Source: Brevibacillus fluminis
Lineage (GTDB): Bacteria; Bacillota; Bacilli; Brevibacillales; Brevibacillaceae
Length of the DNA: 64,000 bases
Reading direction: 5' to 3'
NCBI RefSeq assembly: GCF_003710825.1
Contig: NZ_RHHQ01000007.1
Location: forward strand, 248,001-312,000
Shown piece after piece: positions 52,143 through 60,403 of the stretch. The notes beneath the pieces are model-generated. The model did no database searches, was not told where the DNA came from, and saw only the letters and a program-made list of their open reading frames with translations. The number at the start of each line of letters is the position of its first letter. Within the stretch, counting starts at the first letter, position 1. The position numbers were made by a program, and so were the translations under genes.

Positions 52143-52973
52143 ATGAAAAACTTGAAAAAATCTGCAGGTGTTGTTGCCACTCTTTTATTGTCCATGTCAC
52201 TTTTGGTCGTTGGCTGTGGTGGTCAATCCGCATCCAATACATCCGGACAGCCAGCGGCTGGCGGCGAAAGCAATGCTGCCGCATCCGGTATGACCAAAGA
52301 AGCTGGCGTGTTCACATATGCTGCCTCCGGTGAATATCAACCATTCAGCTATTTCAAAGACGGTCAGCTGACCGGCTTCGATATCGAGATCGGCGAAGAG
52401 ATCGCCAAGCGTCTGGGAATGAAGGCAAATGCGGTAACATCCCCGTTCTCCGGCATCATCGCAGGGGTGAAGGAAGGTCGTTACGATGCTGCGATCGCAA
52501 GCCACGCGATCACCGAGGAGCGCAAACAGCAGATTGATTTCGCTGATCCATACTATTTGTCCGGCGGTCAGCTGTTCACACGTCCTGACGGCAACATCAC
52601 CACGCTCGACCAGCTGAAAGGCAAGGAAGTTGCAGTAGCGCTCGGAACGACTCATGAAAAAATGGCTCGCCAATATACAGACAATATCAAAACATATGAC
52701 AGCGATGTAACCGCACTGCGCGCACTGGAGCAAGGCAAGCATGATGTGGTCATCACCGACAGCGTCGTTGGTGAAATCGCGATTGGGCAAGGCTTGAAAA
52801 TTAAGAAAAGCGGCGCGGCTCTGACAGAGGTACAACACGGAATCGCTGTGCGCAAAGGCAACACCGAGCTGTTGAACAAAATCAACGAGGCGCTGAAAGC
52901 GATGCATGAAGACGGCACGTATGTGAAGCTCTCGGAAAAATACTTCAAACGCGACATCAGCAAAAAAGACTAA
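52143..52973 (+). CDS. Amino-acid ABC transporter substrate-binding lipoprotein
   Basis: 276 residues from the ATG at 52143; frame opens earlier at 52041 without a site. Signal peptide with lipobox LVVGC (Cys25), followed by a spacer and a family 3 solute-binding domain (GEYQPFSYFKDGQLTGFDIE, GVKEGRYDAAIASHAIT). Polar amino acids are the usual ligands. It sits at the outer membrane face and works with the two genes downstream. A hairpin after the gene may raise its transcript level. Confidence 0.92.
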   Translation: MKNLKKSAGVVATLLLSMSLLVVGCGGQSASNTSGQPAAGGESNAAASGMTKEAGVFTYAASGEYQPFSYFKDGQLTGFDIEIGEEIAKRLGMKANAVTSPFSGIIAGVKEGRYDAAIASHAITEERKQQIDFADPYYLSGGQLFTRPDGNITTLDQLKGKEVAVALGTTHEKMARQYTDNIKTYDSDVTALRALEQGKHDVVITDSVVGEIAIGQGLKIKKSGAALTEVQHGIAVRKGNTELLNKINEALKAMHEDGTYVKLSEKYFKRDISKKD

Positions 52974-52983
52974 TACGTTTCAA

Positions 52984-53018
52984 CACCTACCATCTCGCAC
53001 AGCCGGAGGTGGTAGGTG
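52984..53018 (+). other. Intercistronic hairpin after the binding-protein gene
   Basis: Perfect 9-bp stem CACCTACCA with TGGTAGGTG, no T tract after it. Such hairpins often protect the 3' end of binding-protein mRNA or reduce read-through to the permease gene. Confidence 0.6.
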
Positions 53019-53047
53019 CATTCCATTTCAGCAAGGAGTGACATATC

Positions 53048-53713
53048 GTGCCAAGCCTTTCCCATTTGCTTGAAGAATTGTTCCGGACGCTTCCGTTTTT
53101 TTGGAAACCGCTGCTCTTGACATTTGAATTGACGCTCGCCTCGGTCATTGTCGGGACGATCATCGGACTGTTTATCGCCCTACTCAAAGTATCCAAAATC
53201 CCGGGCGGCTCCCTGATCGCTAACTGCTACATCGCCGTTATCCGCGGTACGCCGCTGATCGTGCAAATTTTCGTGCTTTATTTCGGCTTTTACAAGGTGA
53301 TTGACCTCGGCCAATTCTGGTCCGCGACGCTCGCGCTGGCGATCCACAGCGGCGCGTACATCGCCGAAATTTTCCGCGGTGCCATCCAGTCGATCGATAA
53401 AGGGCAGCGCGAAGCAGGACTTTCACTTGGAATGAACGCGGCTCAAACGATGCGCCGCATCATTTTGCCGCAAGCGCTGAAACGCTCGGTGCCACCGCTC
53501 GGCAACCAGTTCATCCTGTCTTTGAAAGAATCGTCACTGGCCGCCTTCATTGCGATGGACGAGCTGTTCTCGCTGGCGCGCCGCCTGTCTGCCGAAACGT
53601 TTGACGAAATGACGTACTTTTTGATCGTAGCGCTCTATTATTTTGTCATCGTGCTGATCTTCACCATTCTCGTCAACAAATTGGAACGCCGTATGGCCAA
53701 AGGCGACATCTAG
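53048..53713 (+). CDS. Amino-acid ABC transporter permease
   Basis: 221 residues, GTG start behind AAGGAGTGA. Five membrane helices with the HisMQ-type motifs: AVIRGTPLIVQIFVLYFG near residue 61 and the EAA loop GQREAGLSLGMNAAQTMRRI near 121. It forms the membrane channel, probably as a homodimer, with the ATPase encoded 12 bases downstream. Confidence 0.94.
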   Translation: MPSLSHLLEELFRTLPFFWKPLLLTFELTLASVIVGTIIGLFIALLKVSKIPGGSLIANCYIAVIRGTPLIVQIFVLYFGFYKVIDLGQFWSATLALAIHSGAYIAEIFRGAIQSIDKGQREAGLSLGMNAAQTMRRIILPQALKRSVPPLGNQFILSLKESSLAAFIAMDELFSLARRLSAETFDEMTYFLIVALYYFVIVLIFTILVNKLERRMAKGDI

Positions 53714-53725
53714 GAGGGCGAATCG

Positions 53726-54475
53726 ATGAGTACATCTGTAGCGAAAAAAGAAATGATCCGTGTGCAAAACCTGAAAAAGAGCTTTGGCAGCGTCGAGGTC
53801 CTGAAAGATATCAATCTGACGGTCAAGCAAGGGGAAGTGGTCGTGCTGATCGGCGCGAGCGGTTCCGGCAAAAGTACGCTAATCCGCTGCATCAACTTTT
53901 TGGAGATGAAAGATGCGGGCGAAATCGTCATCGAAGGCAAAAGCATCAATCCGAAAAAAGACGATTTGACAAAAGTGCGTCAAACGGTCGGGATGGTATT
54001 CCAGCATTTCAATCTGTTCCCGCATAAAAGCGTGTTGGAAAACGTGATGGAAGCACCGATGATCGTGAAAAAAACGAGCCGCGAGGAAGCAAAGAAGGAA
54101 GCGCTTCACCTGCTGGCGAAAGTAGGACTTGTCGACAAAGCGAACATGTATCCGTCCAGCTTGTCCGGCGGGCAAAAGCAGCGTGTCGCGATCGCCCGTT
54201 CTTTGGCCATGAAGCCTGACATCATGCTGTTTGACGAGCCGACCTCGGCGCTCGATCCTGAGCTCGTCGGTGAGGTACTTGAGACAATGAAGCAGCTGGC
54301 CCGCGAAGGGATGACGATGATCATCGTGACGCACGAAATGGGCTTCGCTAAAGAGGTGGCCGATTGGGTAGCTTTCATGCACCAAGGCAAAATCATTGAA
54401 TTGGCGCCACCTGCTGAAATATTCAATAATCCAAAAGAAGAGCGCACTAGGGAGTTTTTGAATCGGGTCCTGTAA
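53726..54475 (+). CDS. Amino-acid ABC transporter ATP-binding protein
   Basis: 249 residues, AGGAGGG before the ATG. Walker [13 protein letters not shown] signature [16 protein letters not shown], Walker [15 protein letters not shown] and the switch His in VTHEMGFA are all intact. It belongs to the polar amino acid group (GlnQ-like). A weak 6-bp hairpin spans its stop codon. Confidence 0.95.
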   Translation: MSTSVAKKEMIRVQNLKKSFGSVEVLKDINLTVKQGEVVVLIGASGSGKSTLIRCINFLEMKDAGEIVIEGKSINPKKDDLTKVRQTVGMVFQHFNLFPHKSVLENVMEAPMIVKKTSREEAKKEALHLLAKVGLVDKANMYPSSLSGGQKQRVAIARSLAMKPDIMLFDEPTSALDPELVGEVLETMKQLAREGMTMIIVTHEMGFAKEVADWVAFMHQGKIIELAPPAEIFNNPKEERTREFLNRVL

Positions 54476-54528
54476 GAGCCCGATTTTCCCGTATCCAAAA
54501 ATAACCGCAAAAACAGGGAGTGACCGGC

Positions 54529-55710
54529 ATGAAAGATGTTGTGATCGTAGCAGGCGCACGAAGCGCAGTGGGAGCATTCGGGAAAAGCTTGCGCCCCCTC
54601 TCCGCCACGGAAATGGGACGTCAGGTGTTAGAAGGACTCATGGCCAGAACGACCTTGCCGAAGGAAGCTGTCAATGAAATCATTTTGGGCAATGGGTATG
54701 TGCATGGAGGCGGATTGAACGCAGCGCGCATTTGCTCGCAGCAAGCCGGTTTTCCGCGCAGCGTCTACGGCCATGTTGTGATCAAAGCGTGTGGTTCGGG
54801 CTTGAAGGCGATCACGAGCGCTGCCTTGGCGATCGGAGCCGGTCAGGAAGATGTCGTCATCGCAGGCGGCGTGGAGAGCATGAGCAATGTGCCGTACCTG
54901 GTGAAAAACCGCTGGGGCAGCAAGTTCGGCAATATAGAGATGGAAGATGCGCTCTTGTCTGACGGTCTAATCTGCTCCCTGGAGCATGAGCATATGGGCA
55001 ATACGGCGGAGCGTTTGGCTGTCCAATACGGGATTAGCCGCGAGGAGCAAGACTTGTACGCGCTTTCGAGCCATCAGAAAGCGGCGCAGGCGATTGCGGC
55101 AGGCAAATTCGACGATGAGATCGTTCCGCTTGAAATCAAAAGCCGCAAAGGTGTGCAAGTGTTCAAGCAGGATGAATCGGTGCGGATGGAAGCGAACATC
55201 GACGATTTAGCAAAATTGCCGGCTGTTTTCCAAAAAGACGGCACGGTCACAGCGGGCAACGCATGTCCGATGAACGACGGCGCTGCTGCTGTATTGATGA
55301 TGTCGCGCGAGAAGGCAGAAGAATATGGCTTAAAGCCGCTTTTGACCGTCAAAGCATTCGCGAGTGCTGGCGTGGAGCCGAACATCATGGGCATCGGCCC
55401 TGTGCCTGCGACCCGTAAAGCGTTGGAGAAAGCAGGCTTGACGCTGGATGATATCGGGCTGATTGAATTGAATGAAGCGTTTGCGGCACAATCGCTGGCA
55501 GTTATCAAAGGGCTGGAGCTAGACCCAGCAAAAGTGAACGTCAACGGCGGTGCTATCGCCTTGGGTCACCCGGTTGGGGCTACTGGCGGCAAATTGACTG
55601 TGACGCTGATGCACGAAATGCTCCGTCGCAAAGAAAAATACGGTATGGTGACACTGTGCATGGCTGGCGGCATGGGATTGTCCGTCATTTACGAAAACGC
55701 AACACTGTAG
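54529..55710 (+). CDS. Acetyl-CoA acetyltransferase (thiolase)
   Basis: 393 residues from the ATG at 54529, 5-6 bases after GGGAGTGA; an in-frame GTG at 54520 lies in that site. Catalytic Cys88 in KACGSGLKA, the His in ALGHPVGATG (about 349) and the second Cys in LCMAGGMG (about 379) are present. It interconverts two acetyl-CoA with acetoacetyl-CoA, or cleaves a longer 3-oxoacyl-CoA. Next to the CoA-transferase genes it would complete acetoacetate breakdown, if that pair is active. Confidence 0.93.
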   Translation: MKDVVIVAGARSAVGAFGKSLRPLSATEMGRQVLEGLMARTTLPKEAVNEIILGNGYVHGGGLNAARICSQQAGFPRSVYGHVVIKACGSGLKAITSAALAIGAGQEDVVIAGGVESMSNVPYLVKNRWGSKFGNIEMEDALLSDGLICSLEHEHMGNTAERLAVQYGISREEQDLYALSSHQKAAQAIAAGKFDDEIVPLEIKSRKGVQVFKQDESVRMEANIDDLAKLPAVFQKDGTVTAGNACPMNDGAAAVLMMSREKAEEYGLKPLLTVKAFASAGVEPNIMGIGPVPATRKALEKAGLTLDDIGLIELNEAFAAQSLAVIKGLELDPAKVNVNGGAIALGHPVGATGGKLTVTLMHEMLRRKEKYGMVTLCMAGGMGLSVIYENATL

Positions 55711-55726
55711 GCAGGGGGAGATTTTC

Positions 55727-56752
55727 GTGCGAACTGCCATTATGGGCGCCGGATCGCTTGGAACGATCATCGGCGCATTTCTTTCGCGTGAGGGAGTGTC
55801 GGTTGAGCTGATCGATACCAACGTAGCGCACGTGGAAGCCTTGAATCGGCATGGAGCGACGGTAAACGGCTTCACGGAATGCACCGTGCCGGTGATAGCT
55901 TATACGCCGGATCAAATGAACGGAACCTACGATCTGGTGCTGCTTTTGACCAAGCAGACGTACAATCAGCAGGTGCTGTCCGCTTTGCTGCCTTTCCTAC
56001 ACAGCGATAGCATAGTCTGCACACTGCAAAACGGAGTGCCGGAAGAGCGGGTTGCCGCCATCGTTGGTCGGGAACGGGTGATCGGCGGTGCTGTCGGGTT
56101 CGGCGCGACATGGAATGGGCCGGGTGTTTCGCAATTGACGACGCCACTTGAAACCGTAGCTCGCTACGCGTTTGAAATCGGCGAACTGGATGGAAGCGAT
56201 TCAAGCCGCATCCGTCACGTGCAAGAGCTGCTCGGCCATGTCGGCGGATGCCATGTCGTTTTCAATTTGCTTTCAATCAAATGGTCCAAGCTTTTGATCA
56301 ATGCCACGTTCAGCGGGATGTCTGCGGCGCTTGGCTGCACGTTCGGCGATGTGCTTGAGGATGAGCGGGCGATGGCGTGTGTCGCGCAAATCGCCGACGA
56401 GACGATCAAAGTGGCGCACGCCCAAGACATCCGGCTCACACACATGCAAGGAAAAGACCTCGAAGAACTGGCGCTTGCGCCAGGCGAAACGTTCCTTGTT
56501 AAGCTGCCGATCTATCGCCATGTTTTTGCTCCACATGCAGCGCTCAAGGCAAGCATGCTGCAAGATTTGGAGCGCGGGCTGCCGACCGAAATCGACTGGA
56601 TGAACGGCCTCATTTGCCAAAAAGGCAGGCAGCTGGGCATTCCGACACCGTTCAACGACCGGGTTGTGGCTTTGGTCAAAGCGGCGGAAGCGGCAGGCCT
56701 GCGTCCTGACACTCATCAAAATCTTGCCAAAATGCTTGGTGAGCAATGGTAA
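55727..56752 (+). CDS. 2-dehydropantoate 2-reductase family protein
   Basis: 341 residues, GTG start after AGGGGGAG. N-terminal NADP-binding GAGSLGTIIGAFLSREG, a Lys in the KWSKLLINATFS block and the C-terminal helical domain with PTEIDWMNGLICQKG are typical of the ApbA/PanE family. The classical role is pantoate synthesis for CoA, but many bacteria carry paralogues in catabolic operons that reduce other 2-oxo acids. Its place behind a thiolase and amino-acid importer favours such a role, so I do not assign panE. Confidence 0.85.
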   Translation: MRTAIMGAGSLGTIIGAFLSREGVSVELIDTNVAHVEALNRHGATVNGFTECTVPVIAYTPDQMNGTYDLVLLLTKQTYNQQVLSALLPFLHSDSIVCTLQNGVPEERVAAIVGRERVIGGAVGFGATWNGPGVSQLTTPLETVARYAFEIGELDGSDSSRIRHVQELLGHVGGCHVVFNLLSIKWSKLLINATFSGMSAALGCTFGDVLEDERAMACVAQIADETIKVAHAQDIRLTHMQGKDLEELALAPGETFLVKLPIYRHVFAPHAALKASMLQDLERGLPTEIDWMNGLICQKGRQLGIPTPFNDRVVALVKAAEAAGLRPDTHQNLAKMLGEQW

Positions 56753-56777
56753 AATAGAGTCATCAGGGCAGACGGAG

Positions 56778-57497
56778 ATGATGATGATGAAAGAAAAAGC
56801 GATGGCGATCCCGCCGGAAGCGATCGTGGAACAAGAAGCAACCAGCCAGCCTGTGATCGAGGAGTGCGGCGAGCAGCTCGTGTCCTTGATCGGCTATGAG
56901 CCTGGCATCGAGGTATACCCGTACTACTATCACCTTGGTTTTCAGCAGGCAAAACCCGATTGCTTAATCCGGGAAGGCGTGGCCCGCAAGCTGGCTACGG
57001 CTGCCAGTAAGCTTCCCGCTGGTTATTCGCTGGTGATTTGGGATGGGTGGCGTCCCTATGCGGTTCAGCAGGAGCTTTATGACCGGACAAAAAACCAGCT
57101 GCTTGTGCAAGGGTGGAACGAAGGCGAAGCGTTGGAGGCAGAGATTTCCCGCTTTGTGGCAAAGCCCACTACGAATGTGGACAAGCCTTCCCCGCATTTG
57201 AGCGGCGGTGCGGTTGATCTCACGTTGGCAGGGCCGGATGGCTGGCTTGAAATGGGCACGGATTTTGACGATTTTAGCGAACGCGCGCTGACTCGTTATT
57301 TTGAACAAAACGGCGCGGCTACAGACCTAGAGCGCGAAGCGATGGAAAACCGCCGCCTGCTATATCATTTGCTCATCGAAGAAGGCTTTTCCAACTATGA
57401 TGAGGAATGGTGGCATTTCGAGTACGGTACGCTAAGCTGGGCACGTAAGAAGCAGGCGACAGCCTCTTATCGCGGCATTTTGTCCACGGAATCGTAA
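56778..57497 (+). CDS. D-alanyl-D-alanine dipeptidase, VanX/DdpX-like
   Basis: About 237-240 residues; four ATG codons stand in a row at 56778-56789 after GACGGAG, and the third or fourth has the best spacing. Zinc ligands and catalytic residues of the VanX family are visible: SPHLSGGAVDL (His and Asp) and EEWWHFEYG (Glu and His). WDGWRPYAVQQELY carries the conserved Arg. No signal peptide, so cytoplasmic. It would hydrolyse D-Ala-D-Ala or similar dipeptides; a vancomycin link is not implied. Confidence 0.9.
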   Translation: MMMMKEKAMAIPPEAIVEQEATSQPVIEECGEQLVSLIGYEPGIEVYPYYYHLGFQQAKPDCLIREGVARKLATAASKLPAGYSLVIWDGWRPYAVQQELYDRTKNQLLVQGWNEGEALEAEISRFVAKPTTNVDKPSPHLSGGAVDLTLAGPDGWLEMGTDFDDFSERALTRYFEQNGAATDLEREAMENRRLLYHLLIEEGFSNYDEEWWHFEYGTLSWARKKQATASYRGILSTES

Positions 57498-57514
57498 CGC
57501 ATTCTCACAAAAGG

Positions 57515-57530
57515 TGTGATTTACATCACA
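57515..57530 (+). promoter_or_regulatory. FNR/CRP-type operator centred at -41.5
   Basis: TGTGATTTACATCACA is a perfect TGTGA-N6-TCACA palindrome, the site of Bacillus Fnr. A TACAAT -10 lies at 57552-57557; with +1 at 57564 the site centres exactly at -41.5, the class II activating position. Confidence 0.75.
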
Positions 57531-57551
57531 GCATGTCTCCTTCCAGCGGGG

Positions 57552-57557
57552 TACAAT
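57552..57557 (+). promoter_or_regulatory. -10 element of the hemerythrin-like gene
   Basis: TACAAT with no good -35, as expected for a promoter that depends on an activator bound at -41.5. Confidence 0.6.
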
Positions 57558-57591
57558 AAGAGCAAATCTCCTATGGAAGGAAATGCATACG

Positions 57592-58140
57592 ATGGCAAAC
57601 GGATTTGCACGATCAAAACAAGAACAAACGGATTGGCAACCGGCGAATGCTGACGAATATAAGCAAGTGCTTTCGATCATTTCGCCACAGCTGTATCCTT
57701 ATGTAACGGAACACGCGGAATTGAGCACGTTGATGGACGAGGTGCGCGAGGGATTCGATCGTGACGTGTACCGGACTGCGCTCGATGCAATCGGCGAGGA
57801 ATTGGAGCATCATTTCCGCTATGAGGAAGAGTTCATCTTATCGAAGCTTGCGAATCATATCCCGACGGAAGAAGCGGGTCCGATCAAAAAGCTGAAAAGT
57901 GAGCATCAGATCATCCGCGATCGGCATGCGGAAGTGTCCAAGCTGCTGGGAGAGAGTCCAAGTGAAGAATCGGACAAAGAGCTGATGCAAAAGATGAACC
58001 TTTTGGCGTATTTGCTGAAAAAGCACATCGAGAAAGAGGATCATTATTTTTTCCCGCTTGTCAGTCTCGTTTTGACCGAGGCAGAGAAAGATCAAATCGC
58101 TGTGGAAATAGCGGCCGAGAACAGACACAGCGACAAATAA
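57592..58140 (+). CDS. Hemerythrin-like domain protein
   Basis: 182 residues from the ATG at 57592, 9 bases after GGAAGGAA; an ATG at 57583 is too close to it. The di-iron pattern is present: a first His in YVTEHAELSTL, ELEHHFRYEEEFI, SEHQIIRDRH and KKHIEKEDHYFFP. Such proteins bind oxygen or nitric oxide, or repair iron centres in the RIC/ScdA manner, though the N-terminal ScdA domain is absent. The FNR-type box suggests induction when oxygen is low. Cytoplasmic, single gene. Confidence 0.88.
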   Translation: MANGFARSKQEQTDWQPANADEYKQVLSIISPQLYPYVTEHAELSTLMDEVREGFDRDVYRTALDAIGEELEHHFRYEEEFILSKLANHIPTEEAGPIKKLKSEHQIIRDRHAEVSKLLGESPSEESDKELMQKMNLLAYLLKKHIEKEDHYFFPLVSLVLTEAEKDQIAVEIAAENRHSDK

Positions 58141-58144
58141 AACG

Positions 58145-58195
58145 ACACCCCCCGTTACTCCAAAATGGAAGCGGGGGGTGATTTTCGTTTTTATT
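58145..58195. terminator. Terminator between convergent genes
   Basis: CACCCCCCG pairs with CGGGGGGTG across 17 bases, followed by ATTTTCGTTTTT on the plus strand. Confidence 0.8.
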
Positions 58196-58934
58196 GCTTA
58201 TATTCCTTTGCTCGCATCGGATCGAGCATTTCCGGCCCTTTGTTGATGTATACGGCAATGAATTTTTGCAGCTTTTGCGAATCAAACGAATCTTGGACCA
58301 TCATTTTCGTCCAGGCGGTCGCGACAATTTCCCCTTTGATATCCGCGTAAGGGACAAGCAACACGCCAGAGGCATTTTTGGTCAAATCGGTAAACACTTT
58401 GAGATGTTCCAGCTTGTCGGCAGCTAGGTCCGGTTTATAGTAGATGACGATATCACCGTGCTCAAGATTGTGCACAAGGTTTTCAAAGCGCTGGGGCTGC
58501 TGATAAAAGCCGAATTTGAGATCGTCGGGATCGTGCGGACCCGATGTCGGCGGATAAGACGGATAGTGGATCGGCTCACCTGGCTGCACATGATCGCGGC
58601 CCAAGTCGGAAAGCGTCTGAACGTCGATCGACACATCGGGAGACGCAATCGGTGTGTCGCTATTGAACCAGACGATGCCTGTGATCAGCGTCCCGATTAG
58701 CGAAAGCGCGGCGAAGCCGATGAAAGAGTCGCGTATTTCTTTGTTGCGGCGCTTTGCCGCCAGCTTGACGCCGACAAATCCGCCGATGGCAAGCATCAGC
58801 AAAAACAGGCAGGCGTAGCCCCAGGCGCTCAGCTGAAATCGGGGTTCGGAAGCGGCGGCTCCATGGGCAAAGGCGGGTGCAGCACAGAACGGAAGTGAAA
58901 AAATACAAATCGAAACAACACGTAAACGCAGCAT
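58191..58934 (-). CDS. DUF3105 membrane-anchored protein
   Basis: 247 residues from the ATG at 58934, with AAGGAGTG about 7 bases upstream. A signal peptide (1-25), a helix (about 36-56) and another at about 73-90 precede an extracytoplasmic domain. That domain has the DUF3105 hallmarks YPPTSGPHDP and LVHNLEHGDIVIYY, the two His blocks being possible metal ligands. Function unknown. A BlaI-type operator lies 43 bases upstream, matching the one at the blaI-like gene, so it is likely in the same regulon. Confidence 0.85.
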   Translation of the reverse strand: MLRLRVVSICIFSLPFCAAPAFAHGAAASEPRFQLSAWGYACLFLLMLAIGGFVGVKLAAKRRNKEIRDSFIGFAALSLIGTLITGIVWFNSDTPIASPDVSIDVQTLSDLGRDHVQPGEPIHYPSYPPTSGPHDPDDLKFGFYQQPQRFENLVHNLEHGDIVIYYKPDLAADKLEHLKVFTDLTKNASGVLLVPYADIKGEIVATAWTKMMVQDSFDSQKLQKFIAVYINKGPEMLDPMRAKEYKQ

Positions 58935-58976
58935 GGCAAACACTCCTTATCAAATCGGGCGGGGTTGGAATCCAAA

Positions 58977-58991
58977 ACTACAGACTGTAGT
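58977..58991. promoter_or_regulatory. BlaI/MecI-type operator upstream of the DUF3105 gene
   Basis: ACTACAGACTGTAGT is a perfect palindrome around a 3-base centre and fits the TACA/TGTA core of BlaI-family sites. On the minus strand a TACAGT -10-like sequence lies inside it. Confidence 0.7.
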
Positions 58992-59009
58992 GTAAAGGGG
59001 TAAAAAAAA

Positions 59010-59858
59010 TTAAGAAAAGACGATCAGAAACATCGCGGCAAGTAGCAGCAGTATCGGCGTGGAACACAGGACGGAACGCCACGGGTACGCAAGCGCCAGC
59101 TCTGTTTCTGGTTCGAGCAGCTGTTTCATCCGGTAATTGATCGATGTGTCAGCGAATGAGACGTGTGAAAAAGCTAAGGTCCGTTGCTTTTCAAGCCGGA
59201 GCATTTTCAACATCGCGCTGCCCAAATGGACAGGGCTTCCCGTTTGGCTGATGGCATACCGATCTGCTAGAACTTCCCGGATAATTCTGTATTGTTTTCG
59301 GAAGCAACGGAGGGCAGGTATGTACCACATCGACGATGCGAATAAGCCCAGTACAAACGTTTTGCCTGGATCGCCTTTCAGCTTATGGAACATTTCGTGC
59401 TGGATTACAGCCGTAAGCTCCTGCTTGTCCAGCAATTGGATCATGCCGGTGGAAAGAACGATGCGTGCACGGAATAACCCCATTGTGAATGCCGCGGGGG
59501 CCGGATGGGAAATGGCGATAATAACGTCCTTGCCGTTGCAATAGGTGTGATTGAGCAGTTGCGAGAGAGCAGGCTCGCGCAGCGCAATCAACTTGCGACT
59601 GGCGCGATGACTTAGCCAAAACTGGCTCAAGGCAAGCCACACCAGCAAAAAGACGGTAGAGAATACGACCAAATTCAAGATGAAGCCGATGACTGGCAGC
59701 CCCAGGTCGTGCAACAATCGCACGCACACATCGATCAGGTTCATATGGATGTTCCAATGAAACAAAACGTGGACGGCATAAAAGCCGATTTGCACAAGCA
59801 GCGTTCCGGCGATAAGCATACATGATAGATACATGGTTCGTGAGCGATTTTCCCACAT
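59010..59858 (-). CDS. M56-family membrane metallopeptidase, BlaR1-like without sensor domain
   Basis: 282 residues. Membrane helices at about 9-30, 45-70 and near the C-terminus enclose a zinc protease core with HEMFH (in VIQHEMFHKLKGDP) and the third ligand in REVLADRYAI. BlaR1 proteins cut the partner repressor when their external penicillin-binding domain is triggered. That domain is missing here, so the signal is not known. The gene starts 3 bases after the blaI-like stop. Confidence 0.9.
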   Translation of the reverse strand: MWENRSRTMYLSCMLIAGTLLVQIGFYAVHVLFHWNIHMNLIDVCVRLLHDLGLPVIGFILNLVVFSTVFLLVWLALSQFWLSHRASRKLIALREPALSQLLNHTYCNGKDVIIAISHPAPAAFTMGLFRARIVLSTGMIQLLDKQELTAVIQHEMFHKLKGDPGKTFVLGLFASSMWYIPALRCFRKQYRIIREVLADRYAISQTGSPVHLGSAMLKMLRLEKQRTLAFSHVSFADTSINYRMKQLLEPETELALAYPWRSVLCSTPILLLLAAMFLIVFS

Positions 59859-59861
59859 CCG

Positions 59862-60275
59862 CTATCGTTCCTTTTTCAGTTCCTTGATTTTTTGTTCCAA
59901 TTTGGCGAGCAACTCATCATCGACCTCTTCCAGCGCATCAATCATGTGGCTGATGGCCAACGGACCGAATTCTTCCATCAGGTCATGGGTCAATTCCTTG
60001 GATTGCGTTTCCAAAAACGCTTCTTTGGACAAAACCGGCCGAAACAGCGACAGCCTGCCTTCGCTTCTTTTTTGCAGGATGCCTTTTTCAACCAGACGGT
60101 TCATCACCGTCATGATCGTGTTGAAGTTCACGGCTTTTTCCTGGTCGATGCGTCCTTGCACATCTTTGATGCTCATTTCAGAAGCATCCCAAAGAATATC
60201 CATGATCTTGGCCTCCAATGGGCCGAAAAACCGGTTCAACCCGCTTTCGTGAAACTTGAAGTTTTGAATTTTCAT
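59862..60275 (-). CDS. BlaI/MecI/CopY-family repressor
   Basis: 137 residues from the ATG at 60275 behind AAGGGGTG. Winged-helix DNA-binding domain: GPLEAKIMDILWDASEMSIKD, then NFNTIMTVMNRLVEKGILQK and GRLSLFRPVLS. The C-terminal part dimerises and normally holds the cleavage site for the M56 protease encoded next. The matching operator overlaps its own -10, so it should repress itself. Confidence 0.93.
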   Translation of the reverse strand: MKIQNFKFHESGLNRFFGPLEAKIMDILWDASEMSIKDVQGRIDQEKAVNFNTIMTVMNRLVEKGILQKRSEGRLSLFRPVLSKEAFLETQSKELTHDLMEEFGPLAISHMIDALEEVDDELLAKLEQKIKELKKER

Positions 60276-60290
60276 GGCACGCACCCCTTG

Positions 60291-60307
60291 CACTACTTAT
60301 TGTAGTG
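60291..60307. promoter_or_regulatory. BlaI-type operator at the blaI-like promoter
   Basis: CACTACTTATTGTAGTG is a palindrome with 6-bp arms and a 5-base centre. It covers the minus-strand -10 element and matches the site at 58977-58991. Confidence 0.78.
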
Positions 60308-60327
60308 TCGGCCTGTAAGCAAGTCAA
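60299..60327 (-). promoter_or_regulatory. Sigma-A promoter of the blaI-like gene
   Basis: On the minus strand TTGACT (60327-60322), 17-base spacer, TACAAT (60304-60299), 23 bases before the start codon. Confidence 0.75.
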
Positions 60328-60403
60328 GACAAGCGGAAGGTTTCAGTTTGAGTGAAAGGGGGTAATACTTGGTAAATCGTTTTTTGTTTTAGGAGGAGAG
60401 TGG

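Noticed and set aside
54461..54490. Terminator after the ABC ATPase gene
   Set aside because: Only a 6-bp stem spanning the stop codon with four Ts; too weak to call, and the thiolase gene downstream probably shares the transcript.
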